Made by a program: the position numbers and the translations under genes. Of a stretch of DNA of 64,000 nucleotides, positions 10,808 to 22,999 are shown one piece after another (positions within the stretch are counted from its first letter, which is position 1; each line of letters begins with the position of its first letter). Source of the DNA: Macrostomum hystrix (taxonomy: Eukaryota; Platyhelminthes; Macrostomidae); assembly GCA_950097015.1 (NCBI GenBank), contig CATNEN010000007.1, forward strand, positions 6,376,001 through 6,440,000, in the 5' to 3' direction. The notes below the pieces were generated by a model. That model worked only from the letters and a program-made list of their open reading frames with translations. It was not told the origin of the DNA and searched no databases.

Positions 10808-11935
10808 ATGGCGGAAAAGTACTATCAGAACTCGCTTTACTCGTCGACTAAACCGAAGGACAACAATGGCAGTGGCCAGCCGCAGTACGAGGACGCAGCA
10901 TCCTTCCACCAGCAGCAGCCGGGCCGCACCCGCAGTGTCATCTCGGCCCGCACAGGCGCCAGCGCGTACAGCCAGGTGACGAAAAAGTCCAGCGAATTCT
11001 TTCGCACGGACGTCGGCAGCTTAGAACGCAAAGTGCCGCTGGGCCAGCGCATCTCCAAGTTCATCTGGAACCCGGATGATCGCACCTTCCTTGAGCGCGA
11101 CGGCCTCGCCTGGGCCAGGCTCATTGTTTTCTACATCGCATTCTACGCCTTCATCGCCCTGATCTGGATGGCCTGCTTCGCGCTGTTCGACTTCGCGGTG
11201 CTGAATGAGGACCGGCCGGTGCTGTCCGGAGAGCAGAACGTGCTGCGCCTGAACCCCAGTCTGAGCTACATTCCGCAGCCCGACTACTACACCAGCCTTA
11301 TTCGCTACCGCAACAGCCGCTTCTCCAGCGCCAGAAAATACATTGACGACCTCGTGGCGTTCACGCAGTGGTACGAGGACTACGCACTGCAGGGCAAAAG
11401 TTTTGTCACCGAAACCACCAAAGACTGCGCCGCCGATGGCAAGAATACAGACCCGGTCAACACCGTCTGCCGCTTCAACCTGGACGTTGGCCGGCGCTGC
11501 AACGCCTACGTCAACTTCGGCTTCGTCGACGGCGATCCGTGCATCGCGCTGAAGCTCAACCGCGTCTACGGCTGGGTGCCGGACCCAGTGGACGAAGGAA
11601 CCTCCACGAACGCGTCAAGCACTGGCGTGCTGGTAAAGTGCCAGGGCAGAACGCCGACGGACCGGGACTTCATCAAGCAGATCTGCTATCACTACACCAG
11701 CAACGGCTGGGACGGCTCTGACGGCTACTGCAAGGAGGGCTACGGCGTCTTCGAGCAGTATTACTTCCCCTACCTGAGGCAGCTGCGCTACATGTCTCCG
11801 CTGGTGTTTGTCGAGTTTAGGGGCATCACCCGCAATGTGGTCACCATGATCGAGTGCTGGGCCGAGGCCAAGAACATCAAACTCGACCGCACCTACCGCA
11901 TCGGAATGGTCCAGTTTGAGATTCTCATCGACTGA
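10808..11935 (+). CDS. ATP1B: Na+/K+-transporting ATPase beta subunit
   Basis: A single exon of 375 aa. It encodes the glycosylated beta chain, which folds and delivers the P-type alpha subunit to the plasma membrane. It is a type II membrane protein. A long cytoplasmic N-terminus (about 80 aa longer than usual, Gln/Ser-rich) precedes the family block around FIWNPDDRTFLERDGLAWAR and one membrane segment at about residues 105-130. The ectodomain shows the expected paired cysteines (DCAADG, VCRF, GRRCNAY, DPCIALKLNR, VKCQG, QICYHY, GYCKEG) and the C-terminal YYFPYLRQLRYMSPLVFVEF motif. Starting at ACG-ATGG gives the full family domain. It has no introns, unlike most host genes here, so it could be a retrocopy, but the frame is fully intact. 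A polyadenylation-type AATAAA occurs near 12502. Confidence 0.95.
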   Translation: MAEKYYQNSLYSSTKPKDNNGSGQPQYEDAASFHQQQPGRTRSVISARTGASAYSQVTKKSSEFFRTDVGSLERKVPLGQRISKFIWNPDDRTFLERDGLAWARLIVFYIAFYAFIALIWMACFALFDFAVLNEDRPVLSGEQNVLRLNPSLSYIPQPDYYTSLIRYRNSRFSSARKYIDDLVAFTQWYEDYALQGKSFVTETTKDCAADGKNTDPVNTVCRFNLDVGRRCNAYVNFGFVDGDPCIALKLNRVYGWVPDPVDEGTSTNASSTGVLVKCQGRTPTDRDFIKQICYHYTSNGWDGSDGYCKEGYGVFEQYYFPYLRQLRYMSPLVFVEFRGITRNVVTMIECWAEAKNIKLDRTYRIGMVQFEILID

Positions 11936-13300
11936 GTTTCTATTGAGATTTGGCACCTGCATGCTTTTTAGCATTCAGAAATCGGGTCATTCAGTGAGCA
12001 CCGTTCGTGTAAAAATAAGAACCATATGAGAGTTTTTAGTCTTTTTGTACTTTTATTTAGCGAGCTACTTGTTAGCCTTCACCAACACAGTCCAGGCTGT
12101 GGGCTTGGACTCTCATGAACCATTTAACATTCCTTCAGCATTGCTGAATTTCCTGTGTGAATCTTAACCCGCGATGGTTGCTGACCATTTTTATGTGTTT
12201 AAAATGTAATTTGGATAAGTTTCTAATGATGTACATTCCCTTCATGTATTTTATCAGCACGTTGGGCTTTTTGTATCAGATAATGTCCGTGTTTTTATGT
12301 AACCAAATCAGAACCAGCAGCCTCTGCTTATGATAGCTCCGTGGCTAGTGCTGGTTCATTGTGAACTTGCTAATATAAAGAAGGAACAGTACTGCAGTAG
12401 CAAGCTAGGTGAGGCGTTGACAAAATTATTTTCCAGCAAATTTATGCACTGCAATGTAATAATCAATGGAACAGAAAGTAGACAGAAATGAAGGGATGAC
12501 AATAAAATGGCGCCAGCGGTGTCGTTTCACGAACCAGAATGAAATTTCACGTCTAATTTTTTGCATCCAGCTTTGATCAGTGAGATATGTATCAATGATT
12601 TCGGTTTCATGAAAGCGATCATCGTTTAAATCCTACTTCTTACGAGGAGCATCATAAAATTTTCGGAATTCGTTAATAACAGTGAAACAGCGACACAGCA
12701 TAAAAACACGTATAGTCCTGCGAAGGTAACATTCATTGAATTTGAGCACAAAGTCCGCCAAACAGAACTCTGCCATCCTGGCTCATGTGACTACGTTTCT
12801 GTCTCATCGATGGCGATGGCGTCAACTGCTAATCATCCGGTGCGGAACCCAATTTCTAGCCACCTTTCGGGGCTGCTGATCCTCTTGGAGATTTAGATGA
12901 ACTCTGAATGCCATGGAATTCCAGTCAGCGCAGCAAGCCATCACAGGAGGGACGAAGAAGGACACTTCGTTTATTGGAAACTGTATTGAAGGCTGATTTT
13001 CACAGAAAAATGTACTAGCGAGATAGGAACTTCTGATTTCTTCACATTTAAATGTTAATAACTTTTTTATCATGAAGCACAATAGCTAGTCAAAGCTATC
13101 AGGGGACTAACTCAATTTTAGTCCCTCTCTAATCTGGTATAAGTACATTACGAGCATTACTTAGAATTTTTAAATATAAAAATCCGTAGGCCAAGCTATA
13201 GGCTAATTTTATGTCGGACAATGTTGCTATTGTGATTCATGATAAATAGACGAAAATGTATGAATGAATTAAGCTTTCTAAAATTCGTTGAAGCAACAGG
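11936..13300. other. 3' UTR and intergenic DNA, no second gene seen
   Basis: The first part probably holds the ATP1B 3' UTR (AATAAA near 12502). The rest is AT-rich with no supported ORF. Confidence 0.5.
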
Positions 13301-13317
13301 TTTTTCAAGATATATCT

Positions 13318-13430
13318 TGTGAGTGCGTGTCTGCGTACAGTATCTGTGTGCGTGCGTGCTCAGGAGTCAGCGAGATGAGCAGAATTGCTGCCTGGCTGGC
13401 TGCGGGTCCACCTAGTGATAAAGCCATCAC
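13318..13430 (+). repeat. SINE family B, partial copy
   Basis: Contains GTGTGCGTGCGTGCTCAGGA, GTCAGCGAGATGAGCAGAATT and GGCTGCGGGTC.ACCTAGTG. This is the reverse complement of the block at 34425-34510, so this copy lies on the plus strand. Confidence 0.65.
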
Positions 13431-13439
13431 AAGTCCAAG

Positions 13440-14149
13440 GCTTAGCGATTTCCAGCAGTCCCTGAACCAGCTGCATTGTCCGTTCTTGTTTCTCAATTGG
13501 CTGGCCTGGTGTTCCATTCTCCACAGCGAAACCTGCTGCACCATCCATACACCACTGACTGGGATTCCAACAAAGTAATTCGAATGAAGTCGCGTCTGCC
13601 TCAGAGTTTTATCTCCAGGTAAGTAAACTTTCTCAACTATGCCGACTTGAAAAATAGCAAAAAAGAAAAGTTTACCGGTGTCAAATTCTATTTTTTATGA
13701 AACAAAATGCAGTAAAACAATTCAAGCTAGAAATTAGCGGCCTTGAGCTAGAACGCACACAAACGGATGTTGGAAAACTTATTAGCATAGTTTCTGACTA
13801 ACAATTTTCTTCTTAAACAGCGGTCACGATTAGGCAAACAAATGTGTTGTTTATTAAGTAGAAAACTCGAAGGGTAACCATTAACTATCAAATAAGATAA
13901 CAGCTATGTTAAAGTAGGCATCATAATAAGGAAAAGCGCAAACATCAGCTGGGTGAGGATGACCACGTCATTTTATGAAGAGGAACGCAGTGAGGAAAAT
14001 AGTACCTACTTTATTTCTATACGAGTTGATGTTATCTTCAAGCTGGTGCTCCAGAATATTGTTTCAGCCAATGAATGAAATCCTTAAATAGTCCCAGATC
14101 CCCATGTTGCTTGCCACGGAATCACAATAAACTGCCAAATGCAGGTGTC
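13440..14149. other. Intergenic between ATP1B and PRMT5
   Basis: No gene recognised. It presumably includes the PRMT5 3' UTR at its right end: AATAAA in minus orientation is not obvious, and ACAATAAAC at 14125 lies on the plus strand. Confidence 0.4.
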
Positions 14150-17100
14150 TTAGAACAGGTTGATTGTGAAGCTCCGACCGCACGGATTGTGAATCGGCAG
14201 CACCATCGGTGAGAGCAGGGTCCACTCGTACCAGACGGCCGTGGCTGACACCACGCGCCACATCGCTAGCGTGATAGCGTCGCCACGCTTCACAGGCACC
14301 GGATGGTGCAGCGGAAAGACCAACGGGAACCACGAGAACAGGTCGGGGCTGTGGTCCTCCGGCAGGATGCTCATTGAGACGTCGCCATAGAGGCGGCTGT
14401 CGAAATAGCCGGCGAATCCGTGCAGCAGGCCTGTACGATCGGAGCGGAAGGTCAGCTCAACATGGCGCTCATTGCTGACGGGTCCCACATCCGGCTCGGC
14501 CGGGTGACGAAAGGTGAATGCTGGCTGGGGCGGAGCCAGCAGTTCGCTGTTGACCAGGTTAACAACGTAGGGCGTCTCCAGGAAGGTGTAGTGAGGCTTC
14601 TCCGGATCGCGTTGGCGAGTCACTTCTCTGTGCGATTTTAGCGCGCATTCGATTCTGAACTTCCTATTCTAAAACAGTATTACCGCATAGCGAAGCCAGA
14701 GCTCACCTGTATACTGCTGAGCTGTGCATTGGAGCCAAGTAGGAAGTGTAGGACATGGGAATAGAGACGCCGCCCTTTGCCAAACAATGCATCGCTCCAT
14801 CCAGGCACTCCGGACTAAGCTCGTTGTCGCCGAAGGAGCCCAACAGCTCGGAGACGAATATGTCAGCCTGAAGTTGTTTGAGTACAGCTGGTGTGTCGAC
14901 AGAGTAGAGTGAGTACAGCAGTGTAGAGTATAGTAGAGTGAGTATAGTGAGTAGTGTGAAGTAGAGTGGAATGAGTAGACTATAGTTGAGTAGAGTACGA
15001 GTAGAGTATTAGACTATTAGTGGAGTAGAGTAAGAGTACGGCAGTGAGTAGAGTAGAGTAGAACCCACGCTACTGAGGGATTGAGTCAAAATGTGAATTT
15101 AGGGTGAAGTAGCCGACAGAAATAACATCTCACTAAACAGAATGAAAATCACCTGCAGATCGGTTGCCTTCAGTCGCCGCATATCAGTTGGCAGCACCAC
15201 GACATTGTCTGGCCATTCTGTCAAAGACCGGTTCAGCAGCGTATTGACAGCGTTACCATTCTTTTCAACGGCGAACACGCGAATTCGGCGGGCGCACTGC
15301 CGGGCCGCGATCAGGCACTCCTGATGGGGGATCGTTTCAAATGATTGTCAATATGGGAGGATATACCAGTACAGGCTACTGAAAGTAGGCCAGTGCGAAT
15401 CTGAATATCTCGATTTACCTGCACAAGCGGTCCTCGGCCAGCGCCGAGCACAGCAATGGTCACCACGCGACTCTCAGCCTCAGAGTCCGGCACCATCGTA
15501 ACCAGGGCTTGGCGCACCGCCTCCCTGTAGGCGCGATACTTGTACGGGTCCATTTCGAATACCTGCGTGGGAGGGTGTTGCAAGTGTTGAGGGCCCACTT
15601 TTTTTCAATTTTTAATACCCACTGCCTACTTCACGATAGCTCTAAAAACCGAATGACCGATTTCGGTGACATTCCACCACTTGGATCTACATTTTCCACC
15701 CTCTACGATAAAATAACTTTTAAAGAGATATTCTGCGATTCAAGGACAGCTAACACTGCTCTATATGAAGCTCTTTTGTGAATCCATATAGGTTCAAAAG
15801 TGAATAAAGTAACAGTATAATTAATACATAGTCAACAACAATAGCCGACATGGTTACATGATGACATTTTGTGAGCAGAAACATTTTGACGATATTGATG
15901 GTGTTTGCCACCAGACGCACCCCAAGGAAAACGGTTGAATATCTCGACTATGCCGATGTTTTGTGATTCTGGAAGTTGTCTCATCGGATATAGCGGAAAA
16001 TGTTAGCACCATGTAATGGATTTTCATGGCGATTGGTTAAATATTTTAGAAGAAACAGAACAGAAGAAATGTGTGGGTATGTGTGTGGGTGTGAATATTT
16101 GAAGTACTCCCGTGGTATTTCTACTGTTAATGAAGAAACACATCAACCAGCTAGATCTGAGCACAGTCAATAAAGTCACCTGATAAGTAGCGGAGTGTAG
16201 ATTATCAGCCAGCGGCTGCAGCGGATCCTGGAGAACATCCTCATAGCCGCGGCCCTGAGAGCTGTACAAGTCGGTGGATCGGCGCTTGTACAGCCAGTTA
16301 ACGTACTGCAGGTAGCACTCCATACCCTTGCTATGGCGGCAGCTGCCAGTGATGATCACCTGCGGTTCCGATCAATGAAACCATTCTAGATATCAGTCTT
16401 TCTATAAGTCAATGTACAACACGTGTGTGTGCTCAGGGGTGAGGGTCACAGAGCCCACTGAAGCCCTGCGAATATGATTATTTGCTATACCTGAAGGCGC
16501 AGTCTGAAGAACTTCAGCAGCAGGAGCTGGTGCGCCTTGGACAGCACAGGGTAGCCGGCCTGGTTAGTAAGAAACAGTGAAGTCGGCAGCACCAGAGCTT
16601 TCACTGGCTCGGCCAGCCAGCGCTGCAGGGCGGCAGGGCCGGGCAGGTCAGGCGTCACTTCGAGCGCCACGGCAAGCTGGGCCAGGATGAGATCGCACAT
16701 TCGGCTCAGCCGGTGCCACCACAGCCACGGATCGTTCTCGTCGACGTCGTCGTTCTCACCTTCGTCGCCGCTGCAGTCGACCTGGCCGCCGATGGGCGAA
16801 TTGGCCATGGGAACTCGCACCCACAGAGCGAAGGGATTCCGCTCGGCCCGGTGGGAGGTGAGCAGAGCTCTGGCCAGATTCGTCACCCGGCCGCCATCGG
16901 GCAGGTCAACAAGACAGGCCGGCAGGCCGATGTGCGCGGCCCAGCTGAGCTCCTGGCGCAGCGCGGCCAGGGAGTCGCGCCGCTCCGTCTCAAAGCTGGA
17001 GTCACAGCGCAACCAGGGCGAGGTCTTGCCGACAACAAAGCGAGACCAGTCCTCGGAGCCGATGGTCAGCTGGTCTGGCCGCGTGGCCGGCAGAATCCGC

Positions 17101-17504
17101 AGCTGGTCCAGCGGCTCGCCGTCGCCAATGCCGATGCTGACACTGTTGCGCGCAACATTTCGAGGATGAAAAAGCGGCAGGCAGACAAACGCGTAGCCCA
17201 TAGCGTTCGCCTCCATTATGCTGGCCCTCTGATCGGAGCAGAACGCCAGATCGATGCCGCACAGAGTTCGGCTGGAGCTGCTGTTGCTGCTTCCGTTTCT
17301 GGAGCTGCTTTTAGCAGCTGCCGAAGCATCCTGGCCGCCTTCGGTACCAGCGTCTGCGCCAGCATTATCTGCGCCAGCATTATCTGCACCAGCATTATCT
17401 GCGCCAGCATTATCTGCGCCAGCACTATCTTTGTGATCGTCATCGAGGACGACTTCGTCGTTGACCATCGGCTCCTCGTCGCCGTTGTTGCAGTGGCCCG
17501 ACAT
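14150..17504 (-). CDS. PRMT5: Protein arginine N-methyltransferase 5 (6 exons)
   Basis: Exons are 17504-16491, 16359-16180, 15562-15419, 15320-15153, 14867-14707 and 14627-14150. The first four introns are phase 0 and the fifth phase 2, with GT-AG borders, giving 714 aa. The enzyme makes symmetric dimethylarginine on Sm proteins and histones, usually with MEP50/WDR77. Exon 1 encodes the N-terminal TIM-barrel. The SAM-binding loop VLGAGRGPL is at about residues 436-444. The double-E catalytic loop [19 protein letters not shown] is at about 508-526. The Phe that favours symmetric methylation (YQVFEMDP) is kept. The C-terminal beta-barrel ends WYEWTLLSP ... [12 protein letters not shown]. It is longer than the usual roughly 640 aa, mainly from an acidic N-terminal insert with five NAGAD-type repeats at about residues 29-52. 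Confidence 0.96.
14890..15065. repeat. GAGTA-type simple repeat in PRMT5 intron 4
   Basis: An imperfect run of GTAGAGTAGAGT and AGTGAGTA units. No other signal. Confidence 0.8.
16405..16480 (+). repeat. SINE-B-like tail fragment in PRMT5 intron 1
   Basis: GTGTGTGCTCAGGGGT ... AGCCC ... CCCTGCGAATATGATTATTT matches the end of the unit at 57515-57600 (GTGTGCTCAGGGGTCAGCGG ... CCCTGCGAATAAGATTATTT). Confidence 0.6.
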
Positions 17505-17617
17505 TTTTGCGACTAAAAAAGCGGGCTGCAATACGGAAAGTAGGGGCCTTACATACTTTGTCATCGCGGTAAAATATGACTCAAGATAAAACTAAGCTGG
17601 ACAAATGAAACATTGGG

Positions 17618-19130
17618 ATAGCAGCTGAATGGATAACAGATGCTCACTGAATGACCTGAAGCGGTGATAGCAGATGCTAACTGAATGACCTGAAGCTTGG
17701 ATAGCAGATGCTAACTGAATGACCTGAAGCGGTGATAGCAGATGCTAACTGAATTACCTGAAGCGGTGATAGCAGATGCTAACTGAATTACCTGAAGCGG
17801 TGATAGCAGATGCTAACTGAATTACCTGAAGCTTGGATAGCAGATGCTAAGTGAATGACCTGAAGCTTGGATAGCAGATGCTCACTGAATGACATGAAGC
17901 GGTGATAGCAGATGCTAACTGAATGACATGAAGCGGTGATAGCAGATGCTAACTGAATGACCTGAAGCTTGGAAAGCAGATGCTCACTGAATGACCTGAA
18001 GCTTGGAAAGCAGATGCTCACTGAATGACCTGAAGCGATGATAGCAGATGCTAACTGAATGACCTGAAGCTTGGATAGCAGATGCTCACTGAATGACCTG
18101 AAGCGGTGATAGCAGATGCTAACTGAATTACCTGAAGCGGTGATAGCAGATGCTAACTGAATTACCTGAAGCGGTGATAGCAGATGCTAACTGAATTACC
18201 TGAAGCTTGGATAGCAGATGCTAAGTGAATGACCTGAAGCTTGGATAGCAGATGCTCACTGAATGACATGAAGCGGTGATAGCAGATGCTAACTGAATGA
18301 CATGAAGCGGTGATAGCAGATGCTAACTGAATGACCTGAAGCTTGGAAAGCAGATGCTCACTGAATGACCTGAAGCTTGGAAAGCAGATGCTAACTGAAT
18401 GACATGAAGCTTGGAAAGCAGATGCTCACTGAATGACATGAAGCTTGGATAGCAGATGCTCACTGAATGACCTGAAGCTTGGAAAGCAGATGCTAACTGA
18501 ATGACATGAAGCTTGGAAAGCAGATGCTCACTGAATGACCTGAAGCTTGGATAGCAGATGCTCACTGAATGACCTGAAGCTTGGATAGCAGATGCTCACT
18601 GAATGACCTGAAGCTTGGAAAGCAGATGCTAACTGAATGACATGAAGCTTGGAAAGCAGATGCTCACTGAATGACCTGAAGCTTGGATAGCAGATGCTCA
18701 CTGAATGACCTGAAGCTTGGATAGCAGATGCTCACTGAATGACATGAAGCTTGGATAGCAGATGCTCACTGAATGACCTGAAGCTTGGATAGCAGATGCT
18801 CACTGAATGACATGAAGCGGTGATAGCAGATGCTAACTGAATGACCTGAAGCTTGGAAAGCAGATGCTAACTGAGTGACCTGAAGCGGTGAAAGCAGATG
18901 CTAACTGAATGACCTGAAGCGGTGATAGCAGATGCTAACTGAATGACCTGAAGCGGTGATAGCAGATGCTAACTGAATGACCTGAAGCGGTGATAGCAGA
19001 TGCTAACTGAATGACCTGAAGCGGTGATAGCAGATGCTAACTGAATGACCTGAAGCGGTGATAGCAGATGCTAACTGAATGACCTGAAGCGGTGATAGCA
19101 GATGCTAACTGAATGACCTGAAGCGGTGAT
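17618..19130. repeat. 34-bp minisatellite with higher-order repeats, about 44 copies
   Basis: The unit is TGATAGCAGATGCTAACTGA ATGACCTGAAGCGG (34 bp). Variants are GCGGTGATAG, GCTTGGATAG and GCTTGGAAAG, plus CTAAC/CTCAC/CTAAG and ACCTG/ACATG. An eleven-unit (374-bp) block starting at 17752 recurs in the same variant order at 18126. The array begins about 115 bp upstream of the PRMT5 start codon. Confidence 0.95.
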
Positions 19131-19792
19131 GTACAAATGTATAAAAATCTTTAAATGCATTGCTATAAAAAGAAAGTGTTCATGACATGTTCATATTAAC
19201 TATAAGATTTTGTGGTGATTATGTCATATTTTTCTGCTATCAACACGCATAGCGGAACAATTAGTGTCCCAACTGAGTCAGCAACTGGCAACTGACTAAA
19301 GAACAGAACAGTGAGACCAGAAGCGGATACAGTGAGCAAATCGGTATTTGTGCTTAGCTTTGATCAGCGCAAGCGAAACCATCTCAACACTCAGGCGGGT
19401 AATAGCAAAAAAACTATTAATAATCAAACAACGAAGACGTCATATTTTTTACTAAAAGAAATTTTTTAATCATTATGTCAAGATTTGCTAGGACATGACT
19501 TCGATACAAAAGCTTATTGCACGACAGCAGCAACCGGAAATGTACTTATAAGTGCAGTTGTAGGTGAATCTTCACATACTACTTAGAAACAGTGCTGATG
19601 CAGTTCAAGTAGGCATAGAAGGACATGGTTATGTTTAGTTAATTTGAAACAAATCAGCAAGATAATATTGAGACATTTAGAAATCAAAAGTAGATTGGAC
19701 ACACGCTTGTTCGTTAATTATTAATCTCATATGTTTTCTAAGCCAGTGCGGCAATTGCAGGCCAGCAGAGCAAAATTCTGTTTAGCTTCTTT
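19131..19792. other. Intergenic DNA downstream of PEX3
   Basis: No gene seen. It probably contains the PEX3 3' UTR. Confidence 0.4.
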
Positions 19793-22700
19793 CTAAGACA
19801 TCTCCCGGCTGGGATTCCCACCGAGCGATTCGAACAGCTCAGCGGAGAAGCGGGCCAGGTCCGGGTTATCCGCTAGGCCCGATGTGTCCAGAAACTGCTT
19901 AGAGAGCAGCAGGGCCGCTGTGGAATTTATCAGCGGTAGCACCTTCAGCAGTGGCAGGGTTCGCTCGTGCAGCGAAGCCTCACAGTCCAGGCCCTGTGCG
20001 TTTTGAGGAGATGGGATAACACTCAGACTGATGGGATAACATTCAGGCTGATGGGATAACACTCAGGCTGATGGGATAACACTCAGGCTGATGGGATAAT
20101 ATTCAGGCTGATGGGATAACACTCAGGCTGATGGGATAATATTCAGACTGATGGGATAACACTCAGGCTGATGGGATAATATTCAGACTGATGGGATAAC
20201 ACTCAGGCTGATGGGATAATATTCAGGCTGATGGGATAACACTCAGGCTGATGGGATAACACTCAGGCTGATGGGATAACACTCAGACATTCACAATGTC
20301 ACACAAATGGTATAGCGTCAAACTTTTAAGTGGTGGAGTTTATAATTTCTAATTGAATTTTATAATCTAAAGAATGTTGGCCTTTTGTTATCTGCTAGTT
20401 AATTCAGCTAGAAAAGTAGCTTTTAGGCCCCTGGAAAGCTAGCAGCAATGTCTGCTCTAAGCAAAACTCTTATCGAATCGGACCACAAAGGGACAAGTTA
20501 TGCCTCGAGAAGACGCTGGCCAAAACAACTAGAGATTAACATAGCACAGGCAGAACTGAGCTTTCTACTCATTAATGACTGCCACTTGCCTGGTAATGCG
20601 CGGTGAACACCCGCAGCAGTGCCATGCCGGCTGCGTTGAGCAGCTGTTTGAGCACTCGGCAGCCCTCCGGCGAGCGGAGCCGGGCGTCGGCCTCGGAGCA
20701 GAGCCGCTGAAGAAGCAGCTGGTCTCGCTGAACGCCGCTGCTGCTGGCGTCGGTACCGTGTTGAAGCTGACGCTGCCGATCCATCAGGCTGTCGCGCAGG
20801 CTGGGCAGCAAGCAAGCGGTGGGCGCGATCGACGATGAAGAAGTTGCGGCGGCGGCAGCAGCTGCTGCAGCAGCGGCCGCTTTGTCCTCGAAGCCTACGC
20901 GCAGCCGGTGCAGCAGGGAGTCCAGACGGCGCAGGCCGAACTTGTCCCGCACGTCAAGGCCGGCGCACTCGGCCAGGCAGTGGGCCTCCAGCTGGCTGGC
21001 CAGGTGGGACACGTGCGACCGGGTGTCCAGCAGGCCCAGGAAGCAGACTTTCACCTTGGGATTAAATTGGGATTGAAGACTGCCGTTAACAGAAGAAAGA
21101 GTACGCCATTTTAATTCCTCCTGGGGAAAGAGCACGTGGGAATTTCCACCATGTAGATCAACATTTTCCACTCTTTACGATGAACTAACTTTCCATAAGC
21201 CATAAGCATCGTCAAGATATTCAGCGATTCTTGTCAAAGACCCTGGTGAAAATGACAACTAACATAGCTCCGTATAGACATCTATGGTGAATCCGTATTG
21301 GCTCAATAATATAATAATGAAACATTTTTCCATGCAGCATAAACAACTAAAATATAGCCGAGATGGTAACTTGTGCCTATACTGGTGATTTTTGTCACCC
21401 GACACCCGACGATAATCGTTGAATATCTCGACGAGGTATTTCTACAGTTAAAACCGGAACAACAACAACAGCTGCGAAATGGAATACAAGTTTTAGGTCA
21501 AACTGATACAAACAGCCTGCTCACCTCCTCGCTGATTTCGTGGCGCTGCCTACTTTGATGCTCTGGCTCGTCTCCATCGTCAGCAATTGCAGCTGCTGCG
21601 GCAGCTTCTCTTTTCTGCTGGCACAGCAGGCCGGCCAGCAGGTGCAGCTGCACGTGGGCGCAGAGCAGGGTGCCGCAGGCGGCGTAGACGCTGGCCAGAA
21701 GGCGGGCGAACGCGCGAGCGCGCAACTTGTCACAGAGTTCGGCGCGCCTCTCTGGCGCCGGTTTGGCGCGCAGTTCCGCTGTTATCTGCGGAATTGAAGA
21801 AAGGCTGATAAATGCTGCAGCAAAGCAATATTGACTGCTGTCTGTGCTTACTTAACACCGCCCGCTTCCTCTGGTCCTTTCTCCAATCCTGCTACTTCCT
21901 CTGGTCCTTTCTCCGATCCTGCTACTTCCTCTGGTCCTTTCTCCGATCCTGCTACTTCCTCTGGTCCTTTCTCCGATCCTGCTACTTCCTCTGGTCCTTT
22001 CTCCGATCCTGCTACTTCCTCTGGTCCTTTCTCCGATCCTGCTACTTCCTCTGGTCCTTTCTCCGATCCTGCTACTTCCTCTGGTCCTTTCTCCGATCCT
22101 GCTACTTCCTCTGGTCCTTTCTCCGATCCTGCTACTTCCTCTGGTCCTTTCTCCGATCCTGCTACTTCCTCTGGTCCTTTCTCCGATCCTGCTACTTCCT
22201 CTGGTCCTTTCTCCGATCCTGCTACTTCCTCTGGTCCTTTCTCCGATCCTGCTACTTCCTCTGGTCCTTTCTCCGATCCTGCTACTTCCTCTGGTCCTTT
22301 CTCCGATCCTGCTACTTCCTCTGGTCCTTTTTCCGATCCTGCTACTTCCTCTGGTCCTTTCTCCGATCCTGCTACTTCCTCTGGTCCTTTTTCCGATCCT
22401 GCTACTTCCTCTGGTCCTTTCTCCGATCCTGCTACTTCCTCTGGTCCTTTCTCCGATCCTGCTACTTCCTCTGGTCCTTTCTCCGATCCTGCTACTTCCT
22501 CTGGTCCTTTCTCCGATCCTGCTACTTCCTCTGGTCCTTTCTCCGATCCTGCTACTTCCTCTGGTCCTTTCTCCGATCCTGCTACTTCCTCTGGTCCTTA
22601 ATTTTAGCCAGCTACTTCCTCTAGTCGCTCTGTAAGCAGCTGCGACCTAAACTGTAACAAACTACCAATAAATTATTGTAAATTTCATTTTTTAAAGATA

Positions 22701-22999
22701 AAAAACATCGCGCTCAAGTGTACCTGCTCAACACCTAGATCCGCGTCTAACTGAGCCGCAATGCCTTGCAACAGGGCGGCAACAGTGGCCGAACAATTGC
22801 GCGAGGTTGAGCGCAGGAACTGGGCCCGCTCCAGCTCGGACAGCAGGGCCGTCACCTCATCGTCGGCATCGCCGCGCCGACTACCATGCTGACTGAGCCA
22901 CCAGTGGAGAAGGTAGGCGCCACCGCCTAAAATGGCACCACCGAGGGCTAGTTTGCCCCGGTGTCGCTTGATAAAGCGCCAGGCGCGACCGAGCACCAT
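19793..22999 (-). CDS. PEX3: Peroxisomal biogenesis factor 3 (4 exons)
   Basis: Exons are 22999-22724, 21785-21525, 21054-20590 and 19993-19793, all joined in phase 0, giving 400 aa (family about 370). PEX3 sits in the peroxisomal membrane and docks PEX19 with its membrane-protein cargo. Residues 1-35 show the diagnostic start: WRFIKRHRGKLALGGAILGG followed by a hydrophobic membrane anchor. The RAQFLRSTSRNCSATVAALL block matches the conserved FESNQRTCNMTV region. The C-terminus retains LLKVLPLINS, the conserved end helix. Exon 3 holds a polyalanine run. Intron 3 appears to use a GC donor (CAG/GCAAGT) with a normal CACAG acceptor. The exon 3 acceptor (CCCAAG/GTG) is weak and is the least certain border. 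Minisatellites occupy introns 1 and 3. Confidence 0.9.
20003..20284. repeat. 20-bp minisatellite in PEX3 intron 3
   Basis: About fourteen copies of ACTCAGGCTGATGGGATAAC, with ATTCA and AGACT variants. It begins about ten bases upstream of the exon 4 acceptor, so it lies very close to the splice site. Confidence 0.95.
21866..22606. repeat. 30-bp minisatellite in PEX3 intron 1
   Basis: About 24 nearly identical copies of a 30-bp unit, CTCTGGTCCTTTCTCCGATC plus CTGCTACTTC. Only two copies have a C-to-T change (TTTTTCC). High identity implies recent expansion or gene conversion. Confidence 0.97.

Noticed and set aside
21812-22624. Long open frames through the 30-bp array
   Set aside because: They arise because the unit length is a multiple of 3. 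The same holds for frames in the 21-, 27- and 33-bp arrays. They lie in introns or spacers and have no start context, splice logic or domain.
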